NCBI GenBank assembly: GCA_028752905.1
Contig: JAQNBH010000003.1
Coordinates: forward strand, 5,698,204-5,762,203
Source: Cladorhizidae sp. MBARI D1340-BT2
Taxonomy: Eukaryota; Porifera; Demospongiae; Poecilosclerida; Cladorhizidae
DNA length: 64,000 bases
Direction of reading: 5' to 3'
Shown here: positions 37,791 to 50,583 of the stretch, in pieces
Numbering within the stretch: the first letter of the stretch is position 1
Layout of the letters: every line of letters begins with the position of its first letter
Position numbers and translations under genes: made by a program
The notes under the pieces: model-generated
Databases searched by the model: none
The model's input: only the letters and a program-made list of their open reading frames with translations
Told to the model about the DNA's origin: nothing

Positions 37791-38189
37791 ATCCTATTTG
37801 TGTCATTCCAATATTCGTACCGATGATGTATTTCATGATATAGCTTCTAGGCCAGAATGAATCAGAGAACACTTCAAAAGCCTCATGGTGCTAATCCATC
37901 TAGATCTGTGCATTTCATTTCTCTTTTTCCCCCCCCCCCCAAGAATGTTATCTATCTAAGTTTCTAATGCAGCCTGTCTCTTTGGTGAATTACTGAAGAA
38001 GCAAACAATCAGCAACTTGCATTATGTTAGTCACTTCACTGATTTATGTTAGTCAATTCACTGATTTTGCAGCATTTCACCATAAAGATTTAACCTGAGC
38101 AGTACACTGGTTACATAGAGCCTTAGGATACTTTGCTGTTATACGTTGATTGCTGCACTTTTAACCTCCTGCTAGAACCCACTCAAATA

Positions 38190-38724
38190 ATTATAAGCAT
38201 GATCTCTTAACACTTTTCCAACTTCTAGTCAGGTAAGCTGCGATAAAATATTATACTCAATGGCTTCACCAGTAGTGCCCGAGATACATTCTTGAAAGCC
38301 TAGAAACTTCTCTTGTGGCTCACCATATTCAAGGAAAGCAAATGTTAATAGACAACTGTTTAACATTGGGTGAGTCAGTGGCTTCATCTGCTGGAACTAT
38401 GAGCTTTATGAATTTTAACCAAAATTTCACTTTGGCCAGTTCTAGCTATGAATCTGCTGCCAGGTCACTATGACAACCTTTCCAGATATATTACAAGTCT
38501 TACTCGAGCTGTTGTCCTCTATTCTAATTTCATCTTCTACAGTCACCTGCGTCACTTGTGAAGGAATCATCATTGTCGGTCTCGCTGATCTCTTTCCTGT
38601 GGAGTATGGCTGTTTCACTAGAGATACTTCCTGTAGCTACTTGCCTGAGCTTTAAACAGGAAATGCTGTCATGTGACCATCTGTCTGGATGGAAGTATCG
38701 CAATCTTTGTAGATTGATCATCAC
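38190..38724 (-). mobile_element. Minus-strand TTF-type hAT fragment, unit B
   Basis: Same fragment as at 26690-27210, with two small deletions near 38462 and 38634. Inherited with the unit. Confidence 0.6.
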
Positions 38725-38803
38725 TTCAGTGGTGACAGATTGCCAAGCTTTCTTTGTCCACTCCAGACAGTATTTTATCTGCAGCTTTCACACTTCCCGC
38801 TGG

Positions 38804-38962
38804 TGTGGTCTAATTGAGGGCACATTCTAATCAAGGGTGTGGTCTAATTGAAGGGCACATTCTAATCAAGGATGTGGTTTAATCAAGGGTGCAATCTAAT
38901 TAAGGATGTGTTCGAATCAGGGGTGCATTCTACTCCAGGGTGTGGTCTAATCAAGGAAGTAT
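38804..38962. repeat. 34-35 bp minisatellite, unit B
   Basis: Same array and copy number as in unit A with private substitutions (GATGTGTTCG, CTCCAGGG). Unit C ends before this point. Confidence 0.9.
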
Positions 38963-39644
38963 GACAAATGTATTCTTTAAAACAATATTAGGTCAAGAGG
39001 AAACGAGAGCACATACTGAAGATTTGAATATTACATTTTTTCTAAAAATGAAGTCAGTTGAAAATCACCATTCTAGCTTGAGCTTAAAGGGTCATTAAAT
39101 TGATAGACTCAGTGTACATTAAATGGTCTTGTTTGTGGTCTACATAATTATATTTGTTTGACAAGAGAGTTATTTGTGCGTAAAAACATTTATTTTAATT
39201 GTTGCTTTGTATACAGTTACAGTAGTTGAGCAGCCAGTCAGAGTGGTGGCAATGTTGAGAGGTGCTTTTCAACTTGTTTCTTTTTGTTGTACATACTCAA
39301 GTCAGCACATATATACCACACTTTGTTGTTGTTGTTGTTTTGTTATTAGAGCCGGCTCCTTGCTATAGAATCAGCTATGCCTCATTCATAGGACTTGTTG
39401 AAGAGAACTCCACAAACCATACAGTAGAGAAGAACAAGATTCTCAGAATATATGCGGTACTTGATACAGCTGCATGCCACGCTAGCCAGATTGAGATACC
39501 TTGTCAACGTAATGATCTGTACCAAACTTCTTTTTACTGCAGTGGGCAGTTATAGATGCATTGTAACATTTGGAATGCTCTACCAAAATTGTCATGAGTG
39601 GACCCGTTTTATGCAAGTTATGTGAAGGAAAGAAAATACATAAA

Positions 39645-39945
39645 TATATATATATACTGTACATAATATGCATATATATATGAATATGTATACTATATAT
39701 ATATACTGTACATATTATATGCATTATATATATATGAATATGTATACTCTATATATATATACTGTACATATATGCCTATATATATGAATATGTATATATA
39801 CTGTACATGTATACATACATATATGAATATGTATACTATATATATACTGTACATATATACATACATATATGAATATGTAAACTATACTATAGATGTATAT
39901 ATCATTATATACATATAATTATATTTATATATACATATATATATA
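39645..39945. repeat. AT-rich minisatellite in unit C
   Basis: Nearly identical to the array at 28145-28440, including the same order of variant repeats. This indicates B and C share this region by recent descent or conversion. Confidence 0.8.
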
Positions 39946-40069
39946 CAGATAGGTGTAGGAGCAGGTGCGGCCATGCAGCACTAGCTGCACCAATAAATAG
40001 AGGGGGAAAGGGGAGGGGGGGGGAAGAAAAAGTAGGCGTGGAAAAAAACTAATCACATGAATGCACAAC

Positions 40070-42680
40070 TGCAGTAACCTTGGAAGACTAGCTTGCTGGA
40101 AATTACCATGGCTACTTACATCACAAGAGAATATCTCTGGACCTCACCGGCCAAGACTTTTCCTTCGAGATCTTTTGGTAGCAAGGGAGAACAAAAGGAG
40201 CTTCAAACCTGCATGGTTTTCTGAATGGTGGTGGCTTGACTATCAAGAAACCAAAGACTCCTGCTTTGCTTATGCTGTTCTCAGGCAGACAAAAAGAATT
40301 TGCTACCAATTATATAGTAAAAGAGATGAAGCATACATCTATATCATGCTTCTTCAAGAATTAGGTTGGTTATTTATAGCTATAAATAACTATAGCTCTA
40401 TAGCTAGATCAATTAATGTAACATGTTACTTACTATTTTTCATGCATACCACACCATAATCATGAGACACCAGTCAAAGTGCCATGCTGATGCTGTTAGA
40501 GTGATAACCAGCTCACATGGCATAAATGTTGTCGAGATGTTGTATGAAGCACACAAAGAACAAAGGAAGCTCAATGGAAGAATGCTGATGAACATTCTTC
40601 AAAATGTGAAGTTTCTTGACAGACAGGAATCGGCATTAAGAGGACATGATCATAATGAGAGCAATTTTATTCACCACTGCTGCTGAGAAATTATGATTAA
40701 CCAGTAAACCTGTCAATCATCTTATATAACAAGTTATGTATTGTGTGTATTATATATGTTCATGTATTTGTATGTATTATTTGTGTATACAAGGGACATT
40801 CTGAATGGCTAGAAAGAAAGAGTTACAAATACACAAGTCCAGATATCCAGAATGAAATGTTATAGCTCATGTCTCACACCATGCTTCATGGGGTAGCTGA
40901 GCAAATTCAAGGTGCCAATTACTCGACCAGTATTTGGATGAATGTGTGGTTCATCTAGTAAGGAACATCTGGTATTATGCTTTAGGCATGTTGGAGCATT
41001 CATGAAAGTTTGTATCATTGTCCAGATGTCACTGCCAATACACTTGTGCAAGTCATTGAAGACACACTAACGAGGCTTCATCTCAACCTATGATGATGCC
41101 TAGGCAGTGCTATGATGGTGGGAGCAATGTGCCAGGAAGTATGAATGGGGTCAAGGAGAAGATTCTAAGAAGAGCCTCATTTATTTAACCATTGTTATGG
41201 CCATGCCTTGAGTCATGGTATTGCTGATGGTATAAAAGGAGTGAAAATTCTACTATACAACATGGATGCAACCTATGGAATCAGTGAGGTTTTACAGCAC
41301 TCTCCAAAACATCAAGCTCTGTTTAAATCCATGATGAGCAATCTCCAGATACTGTTGGATTTCGGGTACGCTGGACTGTGAGAAACAAAACATTTAAAAG
41401 CATAGCTGCTAACTATGGACAGCTTTTAGAATTGTGGGACAGTATTTTGGATGATCGTCTTGACTCTGAAGTCAGAGCATGCATTAATGGTCACCAGTGT
41501 TGCACGTGAGAAGATTTGGAATTTCTATGGGGCTTCTCCATTCTCATGCACTCTGACAACTTGAGTAAGACCATGCAGCACACAAAAATGAGTGCTTCAA
41601 AAGGACCACTTGGTTAAAATGACACTAACTACCCTGAAGGTATATAAGTGATTAATTATTGAGTGATAGACTTGTTGATTAGCTAGTAGGTGTATTAGCT
41701 AGTTTAATTAGTGAGAAGATATTTGTGTAGTATAGAATTATATAGAGATGTTTGTACCTGATAGCTTTTTTGTTATGTGGCAATGATTATTATATGGGAA
41801 CTGCTCCTTGATCGCATGAATCTTTCACAATTCTATTATTCTATGTGACCCTTTTGCAGTCAATGAGGTCAGACTGGTGGTATATAACAAAACAAACTAT
41901 CAAGATGCCTGTAGAAAGTGTACTAAAGAGAACTTTGAATGTCTTGATAGTTATCAGCTGCGTTTTGCACAGATTTGACCAGGAAATAAAATATATAGCC
42001 AGTTGCTTTTGAGTGGTGGCCAAGAGAAGGAAGATGGTGATAAGGATGAGGTATTTTCACTCTATCCAGAAGATCTGGTAAAGAACAGCTACAATCATTC
42101 CACGCAAATTTCAAAATTGACAGGGGCATGAATATATATTCAATATTGAACATTGCTAAAGGAATGTCAGAGATTGTAGAATATTTCCCTTGTGATATGT
42201 TGCTACCCAGTAAAATCCTCCAGAAAACTGTTAAGCTAAGGGTTTAAAAAAAATGTTAATCTGTTAACGAAGCCACACATTCACAAAAACACATAGCCTG
42301 GCTCAAGAACACCCTGACCTCCAGATCTGGATCTGGTTTTCAGGTGGGAATCAGAGTACAAAGTGTCTGGCAGTTATACCAGATCTTTTATACCAGATCT
42401 TCATCTGGATTTTGACATTGTCTCCGCCTTCCTGCCAGTTGGGCTGTCTCCACTACTGCTTATCCCACCAGCAACCAATGTGGTAAGTGAGCGGTTCTTT
42501 TCTGCAATGAAGGCAATTAAAACATATTTGAAGTCCACAATGCTCCAGGAACGTGATCATGATAATTATCCAGCAACAACACGAGCTCTCTCGTGTCCAA
42601 GCCCTCGTACATGTGCCTCCCCTTTCTCCTCTCAAGGGTTATATATTAGGATTATTAAACATGCAAAGATTTGGTATACT
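40070..42680 (+). mobile_element. Degenerate TTF-type hAT in unit C
   Basis: Colinear with the A and B copies. TTF region 40061-40459, pre-catalytic segment 40480-40690, dimerisation motif in the 42363-42734 frame. Near 41330-41385 it keeps about 44 bp absent from A and B, covering the family segment just before FKSIAANYGQLLEL, so C is the most complete of the three here. Confidence 0.82.
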
Positions 42681-44669
42681 AGGATTTTAAGTTTATTTTA
42701 TGTCCTCCTTTGCCATTCAATGCCTAGCATCTAGAAGATACTCACAGGATAAGTTGGATGGAAGGTAGAAAGAGTTGGATAGAAAACTTGATTTCTGGAA
42801 TGATCCATGTACCTACTTATGTATTCACTGTACATTCACACATCAAAAATATAAACCAGTCACCCGCCTTGAATAATGCAGGAGTACGTATATTGTGAAT
42901 GGTTGTCCTAGTGAAGAGAATGATCAAGAAATGTCTCGGTACTGTCAGCAGAAGTGAGAACATGCTTTACTTATCATAATTATCATCATCATCATCATCA
43001 TCACATTTTAATAATTCACATGAGTTAATTAGGTATTAATGAACTCTGATATTGCCTTTTTAGTTAACTAGTTATTATTTGAATTAGATAAACAATTTGG
43101 TTCCTGTCTTGATCATTTCATAGCTGGTTCATTCCCATACCAGATAAATCAACAAGCCAAGCTGAAATCTCAAACCAAGACAGTAATAACACCCCACAAG
43201 CTGCCCAAAACCACCTCCCCATACATCATAGTTGCGAAGCATCCTCCTCCAATTCAGCTCCTTTTCTGTGGTCCCACTCGACTACACTTTTTGGTCCTGC
43301 AATTTAGATAGCTAGCTACAGGAAAATAACTTTTAGGCTTTATATAAAATTGTGTTCTCGTGCTAACAGAATTTCTGTCTCACTTAAGTCATTCACACCT
43401 TACCTTACACATGCGAGTCTGGTGGGGGGGGGGGGGGGGAGGAGGGGATGTTAGGGTACACACCGCCTCCTAACTGCTAGTAACTGCCTGGCTGTGGACT
43501 GACACTCTAACTAAGCTAGATGACGAAGACTATGTCCCACATGTACATCAGAGTTTACATGCTGAAGAGTATGGATCATGTGACAGATGGACTAACGAGA
43601 CTAGATAATAGTTTATTGACAACACAAGTTACAAGATTCAGCTATGACAGAAGTGGTTATCCAGAGGGAGGCTGGCCTTAAATAGCCTGGCCTTCCTCCA
43701 TGGATATGACATTAGGTATCAATACGAGTGTGGCTAATCAAAGTGGACCAATGGTACATGTGTGGTGAGTATGAGCTTGAAGTGTGCATGTCATTGATTA
43801 GGCGTGATTACTTCAAAGAGTTCATGTCACCCGAAGGTTTTGGGTGGTAACACCCAGTTGTTAGGGGATCAGGATGGTCCCTTGCAGCATTGGCCCTACT
43901 AGCCTAACTAAAAAAGCATGTAGTAGAAAGATAATTGAAGCAATACACGCAAGAAGAGATGTTGATATGCCCTTTGCAACAAACTGTAATGATTTCTTTT
44001 TGTTGCCTCGGGTGGTGTCCATGAAGTTAGATGGCATTTAGACCAATACCACTCTGAAGTGCAGGTCGAGTTAAAATCATTACTACTACACCTCTAGAAA
44101 GGACACTGATCAGGATACAACTGCAAAATTTATTGGTTCATTGATTGTCGAACATAAAATATACCTTCTTTTAGCAGCTGAACACTCAAAATTATATATA
44201 TAGAAGAGCTAATGATGTTCACATATGATACTATTGCTCGGGAATTTGAATCTCACAGGACAAATACTACAGCCTTAGTAAAATATGCACTGGCTCAAGC
44301 ACTCAATGGCAGACTAATTCTATTTTGCGTTCCACTTCTCTTTTACACTTTTGTGTGATGGTGGCAATGATTAAGGGGGCAAAATGTGCTTGACCACTTA
44401 CATTTTAGCACCTAATCATTGTAATAGAGTATATACAACTTCCACAAGCCACTGGTATCTTGCACTTTCCATTAGGAGGTAGAAAACTTGGGCATGCAGG
44501 TTTTGAAGCCCCCAATTTTGACTTGTTGTGGAGATTATACCATTTTTTCCCTTTACTATTCTCTACCTTCACTATTATACTAACTGCATTTCAAGTTTCA
44601 ACTCATTTTTTCGACCATTCTCAGCTACTTTCACAAGTGAAATGAACATGGGTTGTCTGAAAATTCAGT

Positions 44670-44800
44670 AACAAAGTGAGACCAAAGGAATTTCTTTAAT
44701 TGTAGTTTTATGGTAGCAAATGTTAAAATGTGGTATCAATATTTGGAAAGACATTCCACAATCTAGGAAGCCCATTGAAATAGAAAGTAAAACAGATGTA
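44670..44800 (-). mobile_element. CR1-like LINE 3' fragment in unit C
   Basis: Same fragment as in units A and B. Its 3' side retains CCCCCAATTTTGA at 44509-44521, which matches the homologous repeat at 63947-63957, so unit C has the more ancestral form. Confidence 0.65.
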
Positions 44801-45151
44801 TATATTTGTACGGTTTATGTAGTAATACAGAGTAACCCTATCTAATTTTAGTCACACATCCAAGTTCTTCTGAAGTAAAGATTACTATTCAAGAATTGTA
44901 TGTCACTGACCCTTCAAGAGGAGCAATTAAGGATCATCATCTGGAGACAGTTCTTCATGCAACAGAGGAAGACGTTGAAAACAGGTACTCTTCCTGCAGC
45001 CCATTTGAGGAAGAGTGGAGGTATTATTCCTGTCACAACCTGTAACCTGTAGTTGCTCAGGCTTGATCGGATGAAAATCCTAAATGCTGCAAAACTTAGG
45101 TTAACTGGAACCAGAACTTCGACGTTCACTTTTTTCCTTCCCTTAGACAAA

Positions 45152-45286
45152 CTAGTGAACTGCCGCCTGACAATCAGTTCTGAGAATAACCAGTACCAAG
45201 CTCACTGGTAGACTCAATAACAACACTTTGCCAGACTCCAACTCTCGTCCAGCTCTCTCCAGCTCGGTTGTTGACTGTATCGCCAT
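45152..45286 (-). CDS. Short divergent ORF upstream of the hydrolase, unrecognised
   Basis: A minus-strand frame starting MAIQSTTELERAGRELESGK, followed by a hydrophobic stretch VLLLSLPVSLVLVIL that could be one membrane segment, then a stop. Equivalent frames exist in A (from 22026) and B (from 33526). The A/B versus C length difference is exactly one codon. Conservation could simply reflect recent duplication; I do not recognise a family. Confidence 0.2.
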   Translation of the reverse strand: MAIQSTTELERAGRELESGKVLLLSLPVSLVLVILRTDCQAAVH

Positions 45287-45564
45287 AAATATATAATGCG
45301 AATTCGCGCTAATGCCTGGAATGTAGACACACCCTTCTGCAAACTCCCTAATCAAGCAAGTCATATTATACCCTCGAAAAAACACCAGTTTCTTCCTGGA
45401 ACACTAAAGGAAACGATGGTCACGCCATTAATATATAATGCGAATTCGCGCTTCTGCCTCGGGAAATTAGACGCAAAACTCGTGTTTCAAGTTGTGTAAC
45501 ACAAGTCATATACCCTCGTGAAAAGACCATTTTCTTGACCCGAGATCCAAAAGGAAACGAAGAT
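45281..45564 (+). promoter_or_regulatory. Tandemly duplicated promoter-like module of the intact hydrolase gene
   Basis: Repeats at 45281-45422 and 45423-45564 lie directly before the intact gene's ATG at 45614. TATA-like cores are at about 45286-45296 and 45428-45438, so the gene may have two alternative start regions. A divergent minus-strand ORF begins inside the left core (ATG at 45286). Confidence 0.6.
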
Positions 45565-45613
45565 TAAAGGTCGGCCACGCCAGACTAGATTCTCACCTGC
45601 AGCTATCTTGCCA

Positions 45614-46444
45614 ATGAGTGTAACTACTATCGCTGAAGAATCTGTTCACGAAAGCGGAAACAACAACGATGTTAATGAATGGCCAAAGAAGAGTGCTTTA
45701 ACTACAATCAATGACGTGCGACTTCATTATGAAGTAAGAGGGAATGGTATGCATCCTGTTATCTGCATCCCAGGAGGGTTGGGTACGGCAAAAACGAACT
45801 TTGGACCACAGCTAGAATACTTTGGACGGGAAGAAAGTGGGTTTAAAATTGTGTCATTTGATCCAAGAGGGTATGGTGCTTCTAGACCTGCTGAAAGGTT
45901 TGATAAAAACTACTATGAGTCAGATGCAAAGGATGCAAATGCTCTTATGCACTCTCTCTCTCTGCCAAAGTTTTCTTTCATGGGCTGGTGTGGTGGAGGG
46001 GTAGCAGCTATCTATTTAGCAGCTATGTATCCTGAAAATGTCAGGAGAATGGTGATATGGGGTGCCAAGGCTTTTTTGAGGAAGGAGGACATAGCTATAT
46101 ATGATAAAAAGAGGGACATCTTAAATTGGGATGCTGGATGGCGGGACACCTATTTGAAGATATACGGCCCATCCTTGCAAGATTTGTGGATACAAATTAT
46201 TGATGCTAATACCAAGAGATTTGATGAAGGAGGTGATATTTGTATGGGTGAACTTGGTCAAATCAAATGTCCTACTTTGATCATGCATGGCGCAAACGAT
46301 TACTTCACCTCCTCCTTGCATGCACATTACTTGCATGAACATGTGGCGGGAAGCCAATTGGAGGTGATAGAAGAAGGGAAACATGGCTTTCATCTGAAGT
46401 CCTCCAAAGAGTTCAATAAGATAGTGGAAGAGTTCCTTGAATGA
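45614..46444 (+). CDS. BPHL-like (valacyclovir hydrolase family) alpha/beta hydrolase with Cys nucleophile
   Basis: A single-exon ORF of 276 codons, close to the mature length of human BPHL, an alpha-amino-acid ester hydrolase. In order: VRLHYEVRGNG (about 35-45), oxyanion-loop region HPVICIPGGLGTAKTNFGPQ (47-66), SFDPRGYGASRP (81-92), nucleophile elbow FMGWCGGGVAA (122-132), MVIWGAKAF (146-154), acid CPTLIMHGANDY (Asp229), and histidine EEGKHGFHL (His257). The family elbow is GWSDGG; here the catalytic Ser is Cys126 and the substrate-binding Asp is Gly127. A Cys-His-Asp triad could still work, as in dienelactone hydrolases, but with altered specificity. No obvious mitochondrial leader. The start is chosen at MSVTT because B and D support homology from here. 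Upstream lies a duplicated promoter-like module. Confidence 0.88.
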   Translation: MSVTTIAEESVHESGNNNDVNEWPKKSALTTINDVRLHYEVRGNGMHPVICIPGGLGTAKTNFGPQLEYFGREESGFKIVSFDPRGYGASRPAERFDKNYYESDAKDANALMHSLSLPKFSFMGWCGGGVAAIYLAAMYPENVRRMVIWGAKAFLRKEDIAIYDKKRDILNWDAGWRDTYLKIYGPSLQDLWIQIIDANTKRFDEGGDICMGELGQIKCPTLIMHGANDYFTSSLHAHYLHEHVAGSQLEVIEEGKHGFHLKSSKEFNKIVEEFLE

Positions 46445-47329
46445 TAAAATATTATTTGTATGATTATATATATATTATGTGAATAGCTATAATTATAGTG
46501 GAAATTATACCTTTTTGTGTCAGAGAACAATATAACTTGAAGCTAAACAAAAATGTAAGAAGAGTATGAAAAGTACTGTGTAAATATAAAGCACATTTTA
46601 TTAATATATCATGGGACACAAGATTAACCCTAGACACAAATAACATGTGGAGTAGGATCTTGGCAAGGGAAACAGGTGAGAACATAACAAAGAGGAGGGA
46701 GGGGAGCCAAAGGAGTTGCTGGATTTGCACAAACACGAATGATTTGGACAACTAATTATTTAGGATAATACAGAGGGGATGAGGAGTTCAATGTTTGATG
46801 GCATTGAGCTTGGAATATAAGGCTGATTTAAAGTCTTTGGTGATAGATTTTTATTTTTGTCCGCAAAAATTGAGGTAGCACAATTTTTATGGCTGTGGGG
46901 GGGGGGCGCCTCCATTTTTAATTTGTTTTGTTTGTATTACAACTTTATAGCTCCTTAGATTATGTAAACTTCATGCTACTGACTTGATATATAGCTCAAA
47001 AGATAGGTCTCTCTGTGTCAAGTCTTTTAATCCTAAAATATTTTTCATAGCTATACCTATACCCATGTTATTTGAGCTAAAGTGGGGGTACTTCAAAACC
47101 TGAGTGCCTGATTTTGCCACATAAATGTATAGCTCCAGATTGCTAAGAGCTAGAGAGTTGAAATTAGCATCAGTGGCTAGAAGAAGCCCTACTCTATGCA
47201 ACGATCTTTTTCATTAGGTACTAAAACGTAAGTATGTGGTCAAACGCACAGCTGGAAAATGAATTTTATGGAATTTGCTAAACATAAGTTTAAAAAAATT
47301 TAAACATTTTAATGAGGCGTCACCCTTGT

Positions 47330-48210
<881 letters not shown>

Positions 48211-48375
48211 GTGACTTTATTTAAATAACCACATATTTTTTAGTTACAGTAGAGATGAAGGTCACAACATTAGACTTCCCATTAATCTGTTATAACGATG
48301 CTATCACTATAATTACCACCTCGATCCTTTTTTTAATCCCATATGGAAAACTATCAGAGTCACCTAGATATGTCT

Positions 48376-48624
48376 TCAATTGTCTATCTGGTCCTGTGTG
48401 GTGTTTTCTTCATCACTTTGCTCTAGATCTGCCATAACTTGCAGAAATGCTTCTTGTTGGAATATGCCCTCTTGTCTTCCACGCTTTTGTTGGCTATTTG
48501 TATCTGACAGAGTTAAATCAAGTGGGGTACCTTTTCCTGGCCTAAAGTTACTGTGCATTATCTGGAGATATACTGCATCTGCAGCTGGTAGATTATGTAC
48601 ACTTCGTCGTACAAAACATTGCAA
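48376..48624 (-). CDS. Unrecognised ORF, open only in unit C
   Basis: An 82-codon minus-strand frame with a charged, glutamine-rich C-terminus (FLQVMADLEQSDEENTTQDQ then IDN). A and B have the homologous DNA but with frame-changing differences. No family recognised. It may be an exon or a leftover of another element between the Buster-like and the second hAT; the alternative is chance. Confidence 0.2.
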   Translation of the reverse strand: MQCFVRRSVHNLPAADAVYLQIMHSNFRPGKGTPLDLTLSDTNSQQKRGRQEGIFQQEAFLQVMADLEQSDEENTTQDQIDN

Positions 48625-50445
48625 GTCAGAATGGGAGAAAGAGTTTCCGTGAATGACAACAGGTACGCATTTTTTGGTATTCCTTGCAAAAAAGAATGTT
48701 TCCTGTTCTCATATAGGTAAAGCTGACATCAGGCAGCATTGTCAAACATCTATACATAAAAAGATGGAGCATGCTGTTAAATGCTCAAGGTCACTCCGTT
48801 CCTTTATGCCATCTGCAACCTCCAGTATCACAGAGAAAACTATCAAAGCTGAAGTGCTACTACACACCAATTTCCTTATTCAGCACAATTTGTCATTTGC
48901 TAATGCTGATCATTTGTCTCCATTGTATTCCAAGTTGTTTCCAGACTCACAGATTGCACAGCATTTCAAATGTAGCAGAACCAAAACAATGTGCTTACTG
49001 ATGGCTCCGCGATTGCTAGCATGAAAATCCTTTAGTGATGCCTCCATAAAAAATTAATCCTATTTGTGTCACGATATTTGATGTGAATAATAGTGATTGT
49101 GTGGAAAGCAAGTTTTTGTGACCACTGGTGAAGATTGTGGGAGAGCTGAACAATTGTTTCAAGCCATCAATACTAACTTTTCACAAGATTGCATTGATTG
49201 GCAGAATGTTGTTGCAGTTGGTTTAGATAATTGTGCACTAATATGGGGAGGAACAATTCCATATATTGGGAAAGAACCCAAACTCGGTCGTAGCAGGCTG
49301 TAATTGTCATTTGTCTCATCTTGCAGCTTCTGAAGGAGCCGATGCTTTTAGTGATGTAGCAGGATTTGATATTGAAGATCATGACATAGATATTTATTAC
49401 TATTTCAACAAAAGCACGAAACGCAAAGGTATACTGCTGGAATTTCTGGAATTCATTGATCTGGAATGGGCTGAAATAATACGCTATGTTAGCACATGTT
49501 GGCTGTCATTGGGAAAATGTTGTGATAAAGAAATTAAAAGGGTATCCAGAATTGAAGTCGATGTTTTTTAGCAGGAATGAGTGTGATTCTCGTTTTTTGC
49601 GTCTACAAGCCAGTTTCCAAGACCCTCTAACAGAAATTTATGTGTCCTTCTACACATCATCACTTCCAATATTTACCCATTACAACATGTTATTACAGCA
49701 CTCTGACCCTCTGGCCCACAAGGTCTACTCGGCAACAATGTATTTGACTAAGTAATTAGCCTTATGCTTCATTAAACCTGATATCTTGCAGAGAGAGAGG
49801 ATGTAACTGCTGACTTGATTGATGATGATACAAATTATCTGAAATATTTATTGGCCTTATTACAAAAACTAAGCTCAATAAACTCTTAAATGAGGGAGAT
49901 ATATCCCAGAATCAGTGGGAATTATGCATGCAAGCAGCTATAGCATTTTACAAAGCTTCCAGTTTAAATACATCCTGAAGAGCATGAACTTAAACGGTAC
50001 ATTGTGGGAGCATGCAGTTTGGATCGACTATTTTGAACGACAGAATGCAAAATGTTCAGATGTTGAACATTTTTGTAATGTCATTTTGAAATTTGATGAA
50101 CATGCTTTTGAATGTTTACATGAGGAATTTCTAGACTACAAGGCACTTTGACCAGATGGGCTTCATGCAAGTGTGCGAGGATGCTTTACTTGTAGAAAAA
50201 TCAACCAGTGATTACCCTGAATACAGAATGGATGTCATCTATCATTTGAGACAGCTGAAGAATCCAGCTGCTTCAAATACACGTTTTAAGCACCTATTTG
50301 AAGTGGCTCGCAATGCTCTCATACTGCCAAACTCGAATGCTGGCATTGAAAGGGTTTTTGCCCTAGTAAATGAGAATAAAAGAGAGGGATCAGACAGAAA
50401 TCGATCGGACATCGAAAAATCACTTTCCTCGATTTTATGATTTAA
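48610..50445 (+). mobile_element. Near-complete second hAT element with BED-like finger
   Basis: In order: BED-like finger CKKECF/NVSCSHIGKADIRQHCQT (48690-48760); HNLSFANADHLSPLYSKLFP and DSQIAQHFKCSRTKT (48880-48985); first catalytic motif LTDGS (48995-49010); NPNSVVAGCNCHLSHLAASE (49275-49335); FDIEDHDIDIYYYFNKSTKR (49365-49425); EIIRYVSTCWLSLGKCCDK (49470-49530); RFLRLQASFQDPLTEIYVSF (49590-49650); and the C-terminal dimerisation motif NALILPNSNAGIERVFALVN (50310-50370). Frameshifts between segments show it is dead, but all main domains remain. It starts inside tandem unit C and runs past its border. Confidence 0.85.
50156..50440 (+). pseudogene. hAT C-terminal dimerisation region
   Basis: A 94-codon open frame. 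MDVIYHLRQLKNPAASNTRF leads into ARNALILPNSNAGIERVFAL then VNENKREGSDRNRSDIEKSL, the hAT C-terminal (Dimer_Tnp_hAT-like) signature in which an acidic residue before R contributes to activity. It ends naturally with a TGA, so this is the true C-terminus of the second hAT. Confidence 0.8.
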
Positions 50446-50583
50446 TGTTGCTATTGCTGAGCCTGTTAAGGCCATCACATATATAATACAGCACAGTGTG
50501 AAACTATTTAGTAACTAACCTAATAACAATCTATATTTTAAAAAGAAGTCAACAGTACTTAATTAATACAATTATCCACAATA

